Source of the DNA: Poa pratensis | Lineage: Eukaryota > Streptophyta > Magnoliopsida > Poales > Poaceae | NCBI GenBank assembly: GCA_947311845.1 | Contig: CAMZMU010000041.1 | Span: 132,901,505-132,965,504 of the forward strand | Length of the DNA: 64,000 bases | Reading direction: 5' to 3' | Shown: positions 45,420 through 56,221 of the stretch, piece after piece | Layout: each line of letters begins with the position of its first letter | Numbering within the stretch: position 1 is the stretch's first letter | The notes under the pieces: generated by a model | What the model saw: only the letters and a program-made list of their open reading frames with translations | Database searches by the model: none | Told to the model about the DNA's origin: nothing | Position numbers and translations under genes: made by a program

Positions 45420-46974
45420 TCAAGCGCACATATCCATGGTGGAACCAAAGAAAGTCTTTGAAGCTATTGAAGATCCGGATTGGTTGATGCAATGCATGAA
45501 GAGCTCAATAACTTCAAGCGCAACAAGGTGTGGAAGCTAGTTGAGAAGCCAAAGGAGTGCCGCAATGTTATAGGCACTAAATGGATATTCAAGAACAAGC
45601 AAGATGAACATGGCATGGTGGTGAGGAACAAGGCAAGATTGGTGGCTCAAGGGTACTCTCAAGTTGAAGGCATTGATTTTGGAGAGACCTATGCTCCCGT
45701 GGCTCGCCTTGAGTCCATCCGTATCCTCCTTGCATATGCTTCTCATCATAATTTTATCTTGCAACAAATGGATGTGAAAAGTGCTTTTCTAAATGGTCCA
45801 CTTAAAGAATTAGTATATGTTAAGCAACCACCGGGTTTGAGGATCCCAAACTCCCTAACCATGTCTACAAGCTCGATAAGGCGCTCTATGGACTTAAACA
45901 AGCCCACGTGCGTGGTATGAGCACCTTAGAGAGCTTCTAGTAGACCGTGGATTTGAGGTTGGGCAAATCGATCCCACTCTCTTTACCAAGAGAGTAAAAG
46001 GGGAGCTTTTCATATGCCAAGTCTATGTGGACGATATTATCTTTGGCTCAACTAACAAAGCTTTCAATGATGAATTTTCAAAGCTTATGACCGATAGGTT
46101 TGAGATGTCCATGATGGGAGAGTTGAAGTTCTTCCTTGGTTTTGAGATCAAGCAATTGAGGGGAGGGACTTTCATCTCTCAAACTAAATATATCCAAGAC
46201 ATGCTCAAGAAGTTTGATATGATTGGTGTCAAGGAGAAGCGCACACCAATGGACACAAAGGTTCATCTACAACTTAACCCAAAGGGTATAGATGTCGATC
46301 AAAAGGTATACCGTTCCATGATTGGTTCTTTGCTCTATCTTTGTGCATCTAGACCCGATATTGTGTTGAGTGTAGGGGTGTGTGCAAGGTACCAAGCCGC
46401 TCCTAAAGAAAGCCACATGGTGGCGGTCAAAAGAATCCTACGATATTTGATTCATACCCCAAAGTTTGGTTTGTGGTACCCTAAGGACAAGGTTTTCTCT
46501 CTTTGTGGGTACACGGACTCGGATTGGGCCGGTGATCATGATGATAGGAAGTCAACTTCCGGGGCTTGCCAATTTCTTGGTGGTTCCTTGGTGAGTTGGT
46601 CTTCCAAGAAGCAAAATTGTATATCTCTCTCCACCGCCGAAGCCGAGTATGTGGCGGCCGCAAGTGCATGCACCCAATTGTTATGGATGAGGCAAACTTT
46701 AAAGGAATACGGTGTCAATTGTGACAAAGTGCCTCTTTTATGTGACAATACAAGTGCTATCAGATGCCCACAACCCGGTGCAACATTCAAGAACCAAGCA
46801 TATTGAGATTCGTCATCATTTCATTCGAGATCATGTTGCCCGAGGTGATATTGAGCTAAGCCATGTTCCCACAAGAGACCAACTTGCCGATATTTTCACG
46901 AAGCCTCTTGATGAAGCAAGATTCACTATTTGAGGAATGAGCTAAATATCGTGGATTCAAGGAGCTTGGCTTGA
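45420..46974 (+). pseudogene. Copia reverse transcriptase and RNase H
   Basis: The RT begins near 45480 ([20 protein letters not shown]), reads [40 protein letters not shown] and [20 protein letters not shown], and shifts frame near 45845. The catalytic YVDD is at about 46024-46035. RNase H reads YTDSDWAGDHDDRKSTSGAC and STAEAEYVAAASACTQLLWM, then shifts near 46765 and continues SRTKHIEIRHHFIRDHV. Coding ends at about 46974. The segment from 44851 to 45420 is the integrase-RT linker in broken frames. Confidence 0.88.
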
Positions 46975-47033
46975 CTATTTGCATACACACCTATGTCTTG
47001 ACTATCTATTGTGTTTAGGTGTAGGCATGGACA

Positions 47034-47044
47034 TAGGGGGAGTG
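47034..47044 (+). other. polypurine-like tract after Copia pol
   Basis: CATAGGGGGAG lies 60 bases after the pol stop, the usual place for a Copia PPT-like tract. No LTR follows, so it may be an internal tract ahead of the extra gene. Confidence 0.35.
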
Positions 47045-47504
47045 CGGTCCTAATTCATTGGACTATCCCTCCCCCATTATGCCGATAGTAAGATTTTATT
47101 TGTTTTTCTATTTTCAATTCATGAAATATGAGCTTAAATGACGAGTTGTGGCCGTGAACCCAAGATATATCTTCGCGGTGTCACACCACACACACATACC
47201 TGGTGGCCTAGACCACTGACCTCTTCGTTTGAAGAGTTGGGTCTTTTTGGAGATTTTATTGCATATTTGTTGTTTCTTCCCGCTTTCGAATCACTTCCAA
47301 TGTTGTTATTTGGGTTTTCTTGGTGTTATCTCCATTGGAAGTGTGAAGAAATCTTCATGCTTGCATCTCCCTGTGTCACTCATATTGCTCCATGATCACT
47401 CTTGAAGATAGTTCTCAGCGAAGAAGTCCGCAAGCTTTCGGAAAAGGTTTCAAGAAGAAAAAAAGAGGGAGAAGATTTCAGAAAAAAGGGGGGGGTGGAA
47501 AAAG

Positions 47505-47640
47505 CCAGTTTGGCCGGCCTGCAGGCCGGCCAGGCCGGGCCAGGGGCTGGCTCCATCGGGTGGCTGCCCGGCCTAGGCCGGCGCCCAGGCCGGCTGCCTC
47601 GGGCTGCAGCCCGGCCTCCAGGCCGGCCACTCGGGTCATA
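47505..47640. repeat. second GGCCGGC-rich array in the Copia element
   Basis: GGCCGGCCTGCAGGCCGGCC and related phrases repeat the vocabulary of the array at 40130-40350, here in the leader of the extra ORF rather than in an LTR. The copies are alike in motif, not alignable end to end. Confidence 0.7.
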
Positions 47641-47908
47641 TTGTTTTGAGGGGAGGGGGGTCGATCCAGCAGTTCCATCTGTTCTTCCTCCTCTCCCCAA
47701 ACTCCTTTGTTGCCCCTCCCGAGCTCCACTCCCTTCCCCCCTCCTTTTGAGCCGCCACCACATCTCCTCCTCCATCAGATATGCAAGCCCCCTCCTAGAT
47801 CCACCTTCTCATCCAAGTGGTTTCTCTTTTGGTGGAAGTTTTGGGGAGTTCTCCTCCATTGTTGGTGATTCTCAAGATTGGCTTTTCTCTCGGTCATTCT
47901 CAAGCAAG

Positions 47909-49117
47909 ATGGATGGGGATTGGACATTTGATGATCTTGAAGACCTCGAGGTTGAATCCTCTCTCTCAAGGTTCAAGGGCGAGAGCAATGTTAGGGAATC
48001 CTCCTCCTCCAACCCCAAGGCCAAGAAACTCAAGGTAATCTCCAAGAAAAAGAAAGGGACTCCTCTTGTCAATCCAGCGGAACCGGTACGGTCAACTTGG
48101 GTCAAAATACCTAGTCATGAGTTTGAGCAAGACCGCTTGTTGTTCAATCGATATGCGTTTGGCAACCCCACTTGCACTAGTGATAGCCGGTTTTATTGCA
48201 ATGTGCATCACCAAGTGTTTGAGCAACTCATTTGTCCGAAGAAGAACTCTCATGTTCCAACCTTTTTCTTCAACGTGGAGAGTGCAAGGGAACTATGGCC
48301 GGAGGTGATGGAGGTTATGGACTTTCATGATATTTCTAAACTCATGCCGGTGAATGCACCTTATGCTCCCGAATTGCTTCAAGAATTCTTCGCCACAGTG
48401 TATTTCTCCAGGGAAGGACAGAGGACCATGACTTGGATGAGTGCCGGTATCAAATGCAAAGCCATCCTTGCTGAATTTGGTGCTCTCTTTGGCATCAAAG
48501 AGCTACCTTTGCGCCCCATGGCTTATGTTCGGATTCACATGCAAACTCTCATGAAAGCCTCCCCCGGGATCCATCATTGCTATCCCTCCGAGCCGGGCTC
48601 TCTTGGAAAGATTCCCAAGGTATCTCATATGTCCCCTTTTTGGAAAGCAACTTACCTCATCCTCCGGAACACTATTGCCATCAAGTTTGGGGAGAAGGGT
48701 ATGGCTCGCATGTATCTGGTCAATCTTCTTCACCACATTGTCTCCCTCAAGGAGAAGAAGAAGAAAATCGATGTTCTTGACTACATGTGGGAAGAGATGC
48801 AAGCTGTGGTTCTTGAGTCCCGGGTTCCCATTTATGGTCCGTATCTTCAGAAGCTCTTTGAACTCAAGTTGGCTCAGACCTCGCTCAATGCCTATATTCA
48901 TGACTTGTATTCGCCTACACTGCATGCTTTGCCATCTCGCCCCCCGGGTGCGGTCTTTCCATCTCAAGAGAGGCGTGCTAGATCCGTTACTCCCCAAACT
49001 CATGTTGAGGAGAAGCTCATGTTGAGGCCCCAAGAAGAAGCTTGGCATCTTGGATGTTTTAAAGAGAATGAACTGTTTCGCTGCCGACAAACAAGCCAAG
49101 GACTTCAAGGCCTATAG
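47909..49117 (+). CDS. Copia extra ORF after pol (env position), unknown function
   Basis: The likely start is ATG 47909 (MDGDWTFDDLEDLEVESSLS); the frame is also open upstream to 47402 but that part is low-complexity leader. About 402 codons are uninterrupted, the longest intact frame in the window. After an acidic N-terminus there is a basic stretch (KAKKLKVISKKKKGT). A long folded-looking region follows: WVKIPSHEFEQDRLLFNRYA, VFEQLICPKKNSHVPTFFF, GIKCKAILAEFGALFGI, FWKATYLILRNTIAIKFGEK. The latter resembles in style the plant 'putative transposon protein' family (Transposase_32 type), which I cannot confirm. No signal peptide or membrane segment supports an envelope role. Near 49030 coding seems to shift into another frame (FAADKQAKDFKAYRKQK) that runs straight into the LTR at 49144. 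Confidence 0.6.
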   Translation: MDGDWTFDDLEDLEVESSLSRFKGESNVRESSSSNPKAKKLKVISKKKKGTPLVNPAEPVRSTWVKIPSHEFEQDRLLFNRYAFGNPTCTSDSRFYCNVHHQVFEQLICPKKNSHVPTFFFNVESARELWPEVMEVMDFHDISKLMPVNAPYAPELLQEFFATVYFSREGQRTMTWMSAGIKCKAILAEFGALFGIKELPLRPMAYVRIHMQTLMKASPGIHHCYPSEPGSLGKIPKVSHMSPFWKATYLILRNTIAIKFGEKGMARMYLVNLLHHIVSLKEKKKKIDVLDYMWEEMQAVVLESRVPIYGPYLQKLFELKLAQTSLNAYIHDLYSPTLHALPSRPPGAVFPSQERRARSVTPQTHVEEKLMLRPQEEAWHLGCFKENELFRCRQTSQGLQGL

Positions 49118-49143
49118 GAAGCAAAAGTCTTATAACCGAAATC

Positions 49144-50147
49144 TGTCGGAGACTGGTTCCCAGGAACTAGGGGTGTCTCACTAATGCCAGGAATCGAGTA
49201 AGGGGTTGAAACTCGCAGTCAAACAATCCTCAACGACCTCGGCGACGATGCTCGTCGAGCTCGGTGAGGGACGTCATGGCAGAGAGTGAACACGAGCCGC
49301 TACCCAGGTTCAGGCCCACCGTGTGGTCTAAAGGCCCAACTCCTGCTTTGTGGTATTGCACTGCCTGTGGAGGTTACAGTACAAAGAGGTCGCCGAAGCT
49401 CAAGGTTTGCTAAGGAGGAACTATGGTGGGAGCTGCGTTCTCCTTCGCTCTGGTGGAGGTGAGCTTCAGCTGGCTAGTTGCGAATGGCCGATTGGAAGTT
49501 CCCTCCCCCTCTCGGCCGTACGCTGCTCCCTTTTATACCTGCCCCGGTCCTCTTCCCCGAAAGCACGGCGGGAAGAGATTCCACATGGCGGTCAAATTGG
49601 AGCCCAGCGCACGACGTCGGGGTCGTCCATGGACACGGTCCATGGCAGAGAGCAGTGTCACCAAAGTGGAAAAGCCACCGTCCATCCAGGACGATAGCTG
49701 GCGCCGCAGAGGCCCGTGGGCTGTCCCACGGTGACGTCCGCCTTGGGGCGTAGCGGCCAACGGTCCCCTTATCACCAAAGTGGCAATACTGGGAGTTTGC
49801 TTTGCTCGATGCAGCTTTGTTGACCACCCTTATCGCCAGAATAGCAACTGCGGCGTCGCCGTCATCGCGCGTAGGTGCGCGCGTCACTCTACGGCGGGCG
49901 CAGAGGCCATGTGCGCTCTGCAGCGGGCGCAGAGCTTGCTTCCGCTGAAAGGAACCCCGCGAGGGCTGGAGGCCTCCCAAGGCTTTGAAGCACTTTACGC
50001 CTCGCGAGGGAGGCCTCGCGAGGCAGGCGCAGTCGTGCGCCGGGACTTAGCGGTATCCGGATAGACGCGGCCCTCGCGAGGGAAAATCCCTTGCGAGGCT
50101 CACTAGGCCGACCGCCTGGTCCTTAGCAGAAATGCTCGATAGAGGAA
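49144..50147 (-). repeat. second LTR of the element 2 family, interrupted
   Basis: It starts TGTCGGAGACTGG and aligns to 29586-30379 and then directly to 33826 onward, showing the site of the solo LTR in its empty form. It stops at 50147 where the chromovirus LTR begins, before its own CGACA end, so its remainder should lie beyond the window. It lies in what appears to be the coding continuation of the Copia extra ORF, so it is a separate insertion from element 2. Confidence 0.82.
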
Positions 50148-51041
50148 TGTAACAGCCCAAAGTTTGAGAACCTCAAAATGTGAATAAAATTTCCACTTTT
50201 GTGTTTAATTGCATCATGGCATCCATTTTGATTTGCTAAACAAATAAGACAATTGGTTTGGCACCAATTAAAAACAAATGCCAAAATTGCCTTAACTAAA
50301 ATCAAATCAAGGAAAGTGTTCAAACTTGCAAAACAAAAATACGTTGGCATCTTAGATTTGTCAAGCAAGTTCCAGGAGTTCAAAATAATATTTTTGTACT
50401 TACCTTTAAAAGGCTATAACATTAACAAATTGGAAATTGCAAAAATGCCATATTAAAACCCTATGGACAAAAGTGGTTCAAAACATTTTATTTTTAAACC
50501 CCAATTTTTGTGGAGGTTCTACATGACAAGGGAAGCCTACCCAAATAATTTCAAATTTTTCTGAAATGTTTTAGTGCCTCAATTAAATCCCTAAAACTAC
50601 TGTCTTTAAAAAGAAAATGAAAGAAAAAGAAGAAAAGAGCAGGCAGGGGGTTTTCTATAATTTCGCCATTGTCCTCCTGTAGCTACAGCGAGCCGCCGTC
50701 GTGAGCTCACCGAGCGCCGCGCGTCCAGGGCCCCCACGCCCTCTTGCCGCTCGACGAGGATAAGGAGGCCCCCCGAGGCGCTCCTCTGCTCCCCCTCCCT
50801 CACTCGCCAGCTCCCCTGCTCCCTCTCTCTCTCGTTTCTTCCTCCGACCCGAACCCTAGTCGCAGCTCTACCGCCGCATCGCCGCCGTTCTAGGGCTCCT
50901 TGAGCAGATCGAGCAGGGCCATCGTCTCCGACGCGACGTCTACTTCATCTATGTCCAAGGAATCGAGCTCGGACGCTACGAATCGAGCTGGTTGTCCACA
51001 TCTTCTCCAACTCCGGCCGCCTCGCTCCGAGCAAGCTCGCC

Positions 51042-51046
51042 GTCGC
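51042..51046. repeat. Cassandra target duplication GTCGC, left
   Basis: GTCGC is repeated at 51775-51779. The right chromovirus LTR has the site once, uninterrupted (near 61580). Confidence 0.92.
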
Positions 51047-51326
51047 TGTAACACCCCGGCCACCCCGGGCCGGGCCTGTCACCCTGGCAGCTCGCTAGGA
51101 TCTCTAGACTGGCCCCACAAATCAACACTAGTCTTTTCTGCGCACTTTGTCCTCACTCGTGCACACCCGGGAACGAGTTCCCGGTCGGTCACCCATCCTT
51201 GGACTACTCCGGGCCAAGCACGCTTAACCTCGGAGTTCTTTCCAGATGAGCTTCTGGAAAAGAAATTGCAACTTATTGATATGAGTATTCTATCAATCCT
51301 GTTAAGCCCTGAGCCAGGATCTCACA
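51047..51326 (-). repeat. Cassandra 3' LTR
   Basis: 280 bases. It differs from the other LTR by a few substitutions and small indels (for example GAGCTTCTGG versus GAGCTTCCGG). Confidence 0.92.
51172..51248 (-). ncRNA. 5S rRNA-like segment in Cassandra LTR (left copy)
   Basis: On the minus strand it contains AGAACTCCGAGGTTAAGCGT, GCTTGG and GGATGGGTGACC in the order and spacing of plant 5S rRNA, including box A and box C of the internal pol III promoter. The first part of 5S is not recognisable and several bases differ, so it is not a working 5S gene. Confidence 0.88.
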
Positions 51327-51338
51327 TCCTTCCCCCCT
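51327..51338 (-). other. Cassandra polypurine tract
   Basis: TCCTTCCCCCCT on the plus strand, directly inside the left LTR. Confidence 0.8.
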
Positions 51339-51476
51339 TAGAAGACCGACGCCCTCGTCGGTCAGCCCCCAGTCCAGGAACTTCCCCTCTTGGTACACGT
51401 CTGTGCGCCCAGTGCCGGCACATGCTCCACATGTCCGCGCCCCTGACCCGCACACGCCCGTGTTGCCTCGAGGGTC

Positions 51477-51489
51477 GGCTCTGATACCA
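51477..51489 (-). other. Cassandra primer binding site, tRNA-iMet type
   Basis: GGCTCTGATACCA on the plus strand (TGGTATCAGAGCC on the minus), 3 bases from the right LTR. Confidence 0.9.
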
Positions 51490-51492
51490 AAT

Positions 51493-51774
51493 TGTAACAC
51501 CCCGGCCACCCCCGGGCCAGGCCTGTCACCCCTGGCAGCTCGCTAGGATCTCTAGACTGGCCCCACAAATCAACACTAGTCTTTTCTGCGCACTTTGTCC
51601 TCACTCGTGCACACCCGGGAACGAGTTCCCGGTCGGTCACCCATCCTTGGACTACTCCGGGCCAAGCACGCTTAACCTCGGAGTTCTTTCCAGATGAGCT
51701 TCCGGAAAAGAAATTGCAACTTATTGATATGAGTATTCTATCAATCCTGTTAAGCCCTGAGCCAGGATCTCACA
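51493..51774 (-). repeat. Cassandra 5' LTR
   Basis: 282 bases, same ends as the left copy. In element orientation this is the promoter-side LTR. Confidence 0.92.
51619..51696 (-). ncRNA. 5S rRNA-like segment in Cassandra LTR (right copy)
   Basis: Same 5S-like block as at 51172-51248, with the box A-like GAGGTTAAGCGTGCTTGG and box C-like GGATGGGTGACC intact. Confidence 0.88.
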
Positions 51775-51779
51775 GTCGC
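51775..51779. repeat. Cassandra target duplication GTCGC, right
   Basis: Matches 51042-51046. Confidence 0.92.
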
Positions 51780-54623
51780 CTCCGACCTCCTCAGTCCAAG
51801 CCGAGCACACGCATGCGTCGAGGGTGAGCGTGTGATTCTCCTGGACATATTTATCGTCTTCAGTTCGCCGTAGATCCTCGTGACCGTCATAGCCGTGGCA
51901 CGCCGCCGCCGTAGCTCGCCGTGGACGCCGTCTCCGGCGACCATTTGGGTCGTAGCGCCGCCCCAGTCTCCCTGTACCCGTGCGAGTCAGATGCGCTCAC
52001 TAGTCCTTCCCCGCGCTTGGTCCGTCACCGGAGCCGAGCGCGTCGCCGCCGCGGTCACCGCGCGCGCCGCGCCGATCGCGGCCTCGCCGAGTCAAACCCC
52101 GCCGTGGGCCCTCACGCGTACGTGGATGCCACTCTGGTCTGGGCCCCACCTGTCAGCGGCTGTGGCTAGTCCAGTCTCGGGGAAAAAACGCTTCGATGGA
52201 ATTTCTAGAAAAATAATAAAAAGACAGAAAATTGTTTAAATTTCTAAAATCCATAACTTTTCAAATCCTTGTCCAAAAATTACAAATAAGATACCAAAAT
52301 GTTCAGAAAAGTAAAGCCTGTCTCTTGGTATAACTCACACATCCAAATAAATTAGTTTATTTGATGCTTTATTAAAACAAGGAAAATGGCAAAGAAGAAA
52401 ATGATTTTGTAAAATCCATAACTTCAAAAATAATGATCCAATAATTAAGTTTGAACTATCAAAATGTTCAGCACTTAATATACTTCAAGTTTCACCACTT
52501 TTCCAAATCTAGATAATTAGTTTTATTGCTGTTTAAAATCATTTAAGAAAAGGGCAGTTTTAAAATGCTTTTTGATAAATGCAATAACTTTTTATTGGAT
52601 TATCAGAAAAATGTGTTTAATATATCAAAATGCTCAGAAAATTATAAACTGTCCAGTAACCTCATTTGCATGCATATTTAAACACAATTACAGTACTGTA
52701 CTTTTAGGAATTAGGGAAAACCTTAAGTCAAATATGGGGCTTTATTTTCTCTCTTGTCGAAATAATTATTTTGCGCCCCATTTAAATTGCTAGGTTTATT
52801 ATAGTAATTTCGGTGCATTAAAATGGCATGCCATCATGTGTTTGTGCATTGCATTTGTTATGCATGTGTGGTTATTGATTGTGTCCTTTCGATGTTTTAT
52901 GCATCTATAGATCAAGCAGTCGGGGTCCCACCGCAATACCCCGACGAACCGTACTACCAGCCCGTTGAGCAAGCCAAGCGTAATCCCCCCTCTGAGCATG
53001 TCTCCTCCTATGTTTCGCGCAAATATTTTCTCCACTATAATATTGCATGCGATTCTACATGTCAATTTGGCTGGATTAGAGTATCCTGTTAGTTGCATTA
53101 TGTTCCCGATACCATTACCTGTTTCCCTCCTAATATCCATAGGACCGTATTGTTGGCCTGAGTTGCGTAACTATGTTATGAATATGCTTAGCCATGCTTA
53201 GTTAAATGCTTAAGTCGTCAGGTGGATATTTCATTGTTGGAACTATTGAGGGAATGTCCGGATGATGGTGGAGAAATGGGGATACCGATATATAAACATG
53301 CTTAAAGGCGGGGATGAGAGGCCACTGTGGTTGTGGTGCCTTGTCTTGTTCTCGCCGCCTAGGTGCGAGTTCTTTACCTCTAGAACCAAGACCGAGCGTG
53401 CAACCATGCGTGAGGCCTATGCAGTAGCAGGAACCCTCATCGACTAAATAACTCGGGTGGGGCTAGCCAAGGTCCTCTAGTTTGGGCTTCCATTTGCGTG
53501 TGCGTGAAGATGGTGGCCAAGACTGGTATGAGGATGGTGGTGTCTAGGAAAATGAGTGGCCACGGGGCAGGGTGTTGGAGGCACTGAACCTGTCTCATCC
53601 TCACTGATGATCCTGGGTTAGTCTCAAACGAGGGAGAAGTCGTAACCGCTCCCACTCAGCCGGCTCGACCCGGAAGAGAGCTAAAAGCTAGGCAATGAAC
53701 CGGACGGTACACGTGGCAAACATTGTACACCCCTACAGGGTTAAATCTTTTTGAAAAGCCGTGTCCGCGGTTATGGACGACTTGGGAATGGACGATAAGA
53801 CCATAGAGAACTTGAACAGAATGATTAACACCGAGTACTAAAGGTACTACCAAGAATGCAAGGTTGACTTCCTCGAGGGTGATTCGGGGAGGTGCCTTGG
53901 TAGACAGGTGAAGTGATTGATGGTGGTTGTCGATGAAGGAGATCAAAAGAGAAGAGTTTACTTCTTATCCCTTTTGAAAATGTTCTGATTAGTCGATGCC
54001 AGGTGTCTTTTATAAAGAAAACTAGCTTTATGCAGAACAGCCATAAAACCTTTGAAAGCCAATCATTGAGCTAGTAGCTCTAGTAATCTTGCAGAGTTCG
54101 TCGAACTCAACGTTGCTTTGTTGATTTTCAGTGGAGGACTTCACCAACAGGGAAGGTGGGTTCTATGTGGACGTCGACGAGTAGTCTGGGGTTCCCAGGT
54201 GGCAGCTTGGGACCTCCCAGAACAGCTGGCGCTGGAATGTTATTTATAGGCCTCTTAGGCCATAATCTGGATCTTGTTGTTTAGAACAACTTAATTCGCT
54301 TCCGCATGATTTACTGTTGGGTCTATGACCTCTGGTTGTAATATTTGCTTTCTTTCTCTATTATAAGAGTTAAATTATAATGCTTTGAGTCGTAGAGTCT
54401 GTGATGTGCCAGTTGTTCCACAAGTCTTGATCTCTCTATTATACATTGAGGGTTGTGCCTGCGTTAGGGCATCAATCGGGGTGTTGCGTTGCTGATGATC
54501 CATTCCGAGCAACGCCTGCCAAAGGTTTTGGCCGGGGAGTGGTAAACCCGTAACTCCGGTTGTATCGCCTAACCGATGACACACAGCATCTTTGTATAGT
54601 TAAGCGGTCGGGGCGCTACAAGT

Positions 54624-54635
54624 TGGTATCAGAGC
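54624..54635 (+). other. chromovirus primer binding site, tRNA-iMet type
   Basis: TGGTATCAGAGC, 3 bases after the left LTR end. Confidence 0.9.
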
Positions 54636-55224
54636 AGGACCGCCTGTAGGAAACCCTTCTACTGGTCGACGTTGAGTCTAGTGTTTGTGAAAATATTTTA
54701 ACCTAAAAATGAGTTATGAAAACCATCTTAGGATTCCTTTTACTCCTTATCTGGTTGCATTCTAATCTCGGAGCAATCTTACCTTGATTTGAGTTAAAAG
54801 TTTTACTTCTCCTCTGTTGCCTCAAAACTTTAGGATCACGGGGTTGGGTTCTACCTTTAGTGTTATGTGTCCGGTTGCTCCCGCTGCACCACAATCCGAA
54901 GTAAACACAGTTGTCTGTGAACATCTTTCTTCCTACTGAGTCTAATCATTTATTCCTCCTCTGGGTTTTAACCCAAGGACTTGAACGGAATGTCCCGGAT
55001 TGTGCCAGCTAAAGTGTGTTGAATCACGTGGTTTCTTAACCATTTAGATCTCACTCTAGTAGTACATGATTCTGATCCTTGACCCAAGTTCCATCTAGTT
55101 GGTCCCTTATCCGTTGTTACCCGAAGTACTATCGTCCCTAGTCCGTGTACTTGAGTAGACGCTAATGCTTTTGTCTTAACCATTCGGAGATAGATACTAA
55201 CGGTGTCCTTGTCAATTCTCCAGA
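54636..55224. other. chromovirus leader before gag
   Basis: Untranslated leader of about 590 bases between PBS and gag. No other feature seen. Confidence 0.6.
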
Positions 55225-56221
55225 ATGGCTCGAGGAGGCCGCGGTAACAACAACAATGATGAGGAACCGCCGCCACCACCCTCAGTGGCGCAGGTTTTGA
55301 TGGCCATCGAGGAGAACCACGGGCGCAATGAGCGGCTGCTCGAGCAGTTGGTGTAGCAGAATGCACGGAGGAACAATGAGTGCAACACTCTCACTGAGTT
55401 CCTGCGCTCTCAGCCACCCACCTTCGCGGATGCTAAGGAGCCACTGGAAGCTGATGATTGGCTTCGTGCTTTGGAGCGCAAGTTCTCCGCGCTGCATGTC
55501 CCAGCAGCCGAGCAAGTCAACTTCGCCACCTATCTCTTGACTGGTGCGGCACGCTGTTGGTGGGAGAGTCATGTGGCGCTATTCCCAGCAGGCCATGCTT
55601 TCACTTGGGAGGATTTCCGCACCGCCTTTCGTGCGGCTTACATACCCCAGCCAATATTGGACTTGAAGAGGAGAGAGTTCCTGGATCTGCACCAGGGCCA
55701 CATGGACATCCGAGCTTATGGTCATGAATTCAATCATCTCTCTCGTTACGCCCCTCGGGACGTGACCAATGATGCCGACAAGCAAGAGTTGTTCCGCAAG
55801 GGGCTTGCGCCGAGGCTCCGCTATGAGCTGCTGCCCTTCAAGTTCCAGAACTACCTGGAGCTGTTCAACCAGGCTCTCACTCTTGAGCAGGGAAGGAAGG
55901 AACTGGAGGCTTCCAAGAGGCCAGCACAAGGGGACCACCCGAGTTCCTCGGTTCCTGAGAGCTCGAAGCGTAGGATCTTCATTCCCTATAGCACTGTGCC
56001 GCGTGCTCCATTCATGCCGAGGAAGTGGGTATCGTCCCCAGCTACCTGCCCCAACTGGAAACACTTGCTTCAGCTGTGGCCAGACTGGTCACTACTCCAG
56101 GGAGTGCCCCCAGAAAGCACCTGTCTCGGTAACACCTGCACGAGCCCTCGCCACTCCAACTGGCAAGGCTGGTCCCATCGTGCGTGGTCGCCTGAACAAC
56201 CTCACTGCTGAAGAAGCTTAA
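55225..56221 (+). pseudogene. chromovirus gag
   Basis: ATG 55225 (MARGGRGNNNNDEEPPPPP) is followed by an in-frame TAG at 55354-55356 after LLEQLV. The gag core is then open: FATYLLTGAARCWWESHVAL, WEDFRTAFRAAYIPQP, ELFRKGLAPRLRYELLPF. A shift near 56025 leads to a CCHC zinc knuckle (CFSCGQTGHYSRECP) and a tail ending in TAA at 56219-56221. That TAA directly precedes protease coding in the same frame, so gag and pol were probably one reading frame originally. Confidence 0.9.

Larger units (their letters stand above)
39998..49143 (+). mobile_element. SIRE/Maximus-like Copia retrotransposon, interrupted
   Basis: Order on the plus strand: LTR, tRNA-iMet-type PBS, gag with coiled coil, protease, integrase, RT, RNase H, a long 3' region with an extra ORF. 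Integrase before RT defines Copia. The gag coiled coil and a gene after pol fit the SIRE/Maximus lineage. No right LTR is present before 49144, where another LTR interrupts the element, so the 3' LTR is expected outside the window. Many frameshifts are present. The left boundary is approximate because no target duplication can be checked. Confidence 0.78.
51047..51774 (-). mobile_element. Cassandra TRIM retrotransposon, complete
   Basis: Two 280-282-base LTRs (51047-51326 and 51493-51774), both TGTAACACCCCGGCC...GGATCTCACA, flank a 166-base interior with no coding capacity. On the minus strand a PBS (TGGTATCAGAGCC) lies next to the right LTR and a polypurine tract (AAGGGGGGAAGGA) next to the left LTR, so it reads right to left. 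The LTRs contain 5S rRNA-like sequence, the hallmark of Cassandra. A GTCGC duplication flanks it. It depends on other elements for enzymes. Confidence 0.93.
50148..54620 (+). repeat. chromovirus left LTR (contains Cassandra)
   Basis: 4473 bases including a 728-base Cassandra and its 5-base duplication, so about 3.74 kb in original form. It aligns to 60703-64000 throughout; the window end corresponds to 54194. Sequence between 52200 and 53200 is AT-rich, with no genes. The open readings at 53437-53655 and 53656-53946 recur in the right LTR at least in part and are not taken as genes. Confidence 0.9.

Noticed and set aside
49144..50147. Right LTR of element 2 itself
   Set aside because: Copia extra-ORF coding appears to run straight into it, so it is more simply a separate insertion of the same family; the pol of element 2 also lacks its RT half before this point.
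51172..51696. Two genuine 5S rRNA genes
   Set aside because: Only the internal and 3' part of 5S is matched, with substitutions, and both copies lie in Cassandra LTRs.
53437..53946. Two minus-strand readings that might be genes
   Set aside because: They lie in the chromovirus LTR; the right LTR has the first with changes and breaks the second.
54624..54635. TGGTATCAGAGC as part of a tRNA gene
   Set aside because: It is a primer binding site next to an LTR; no cloverleaf surrounds it.
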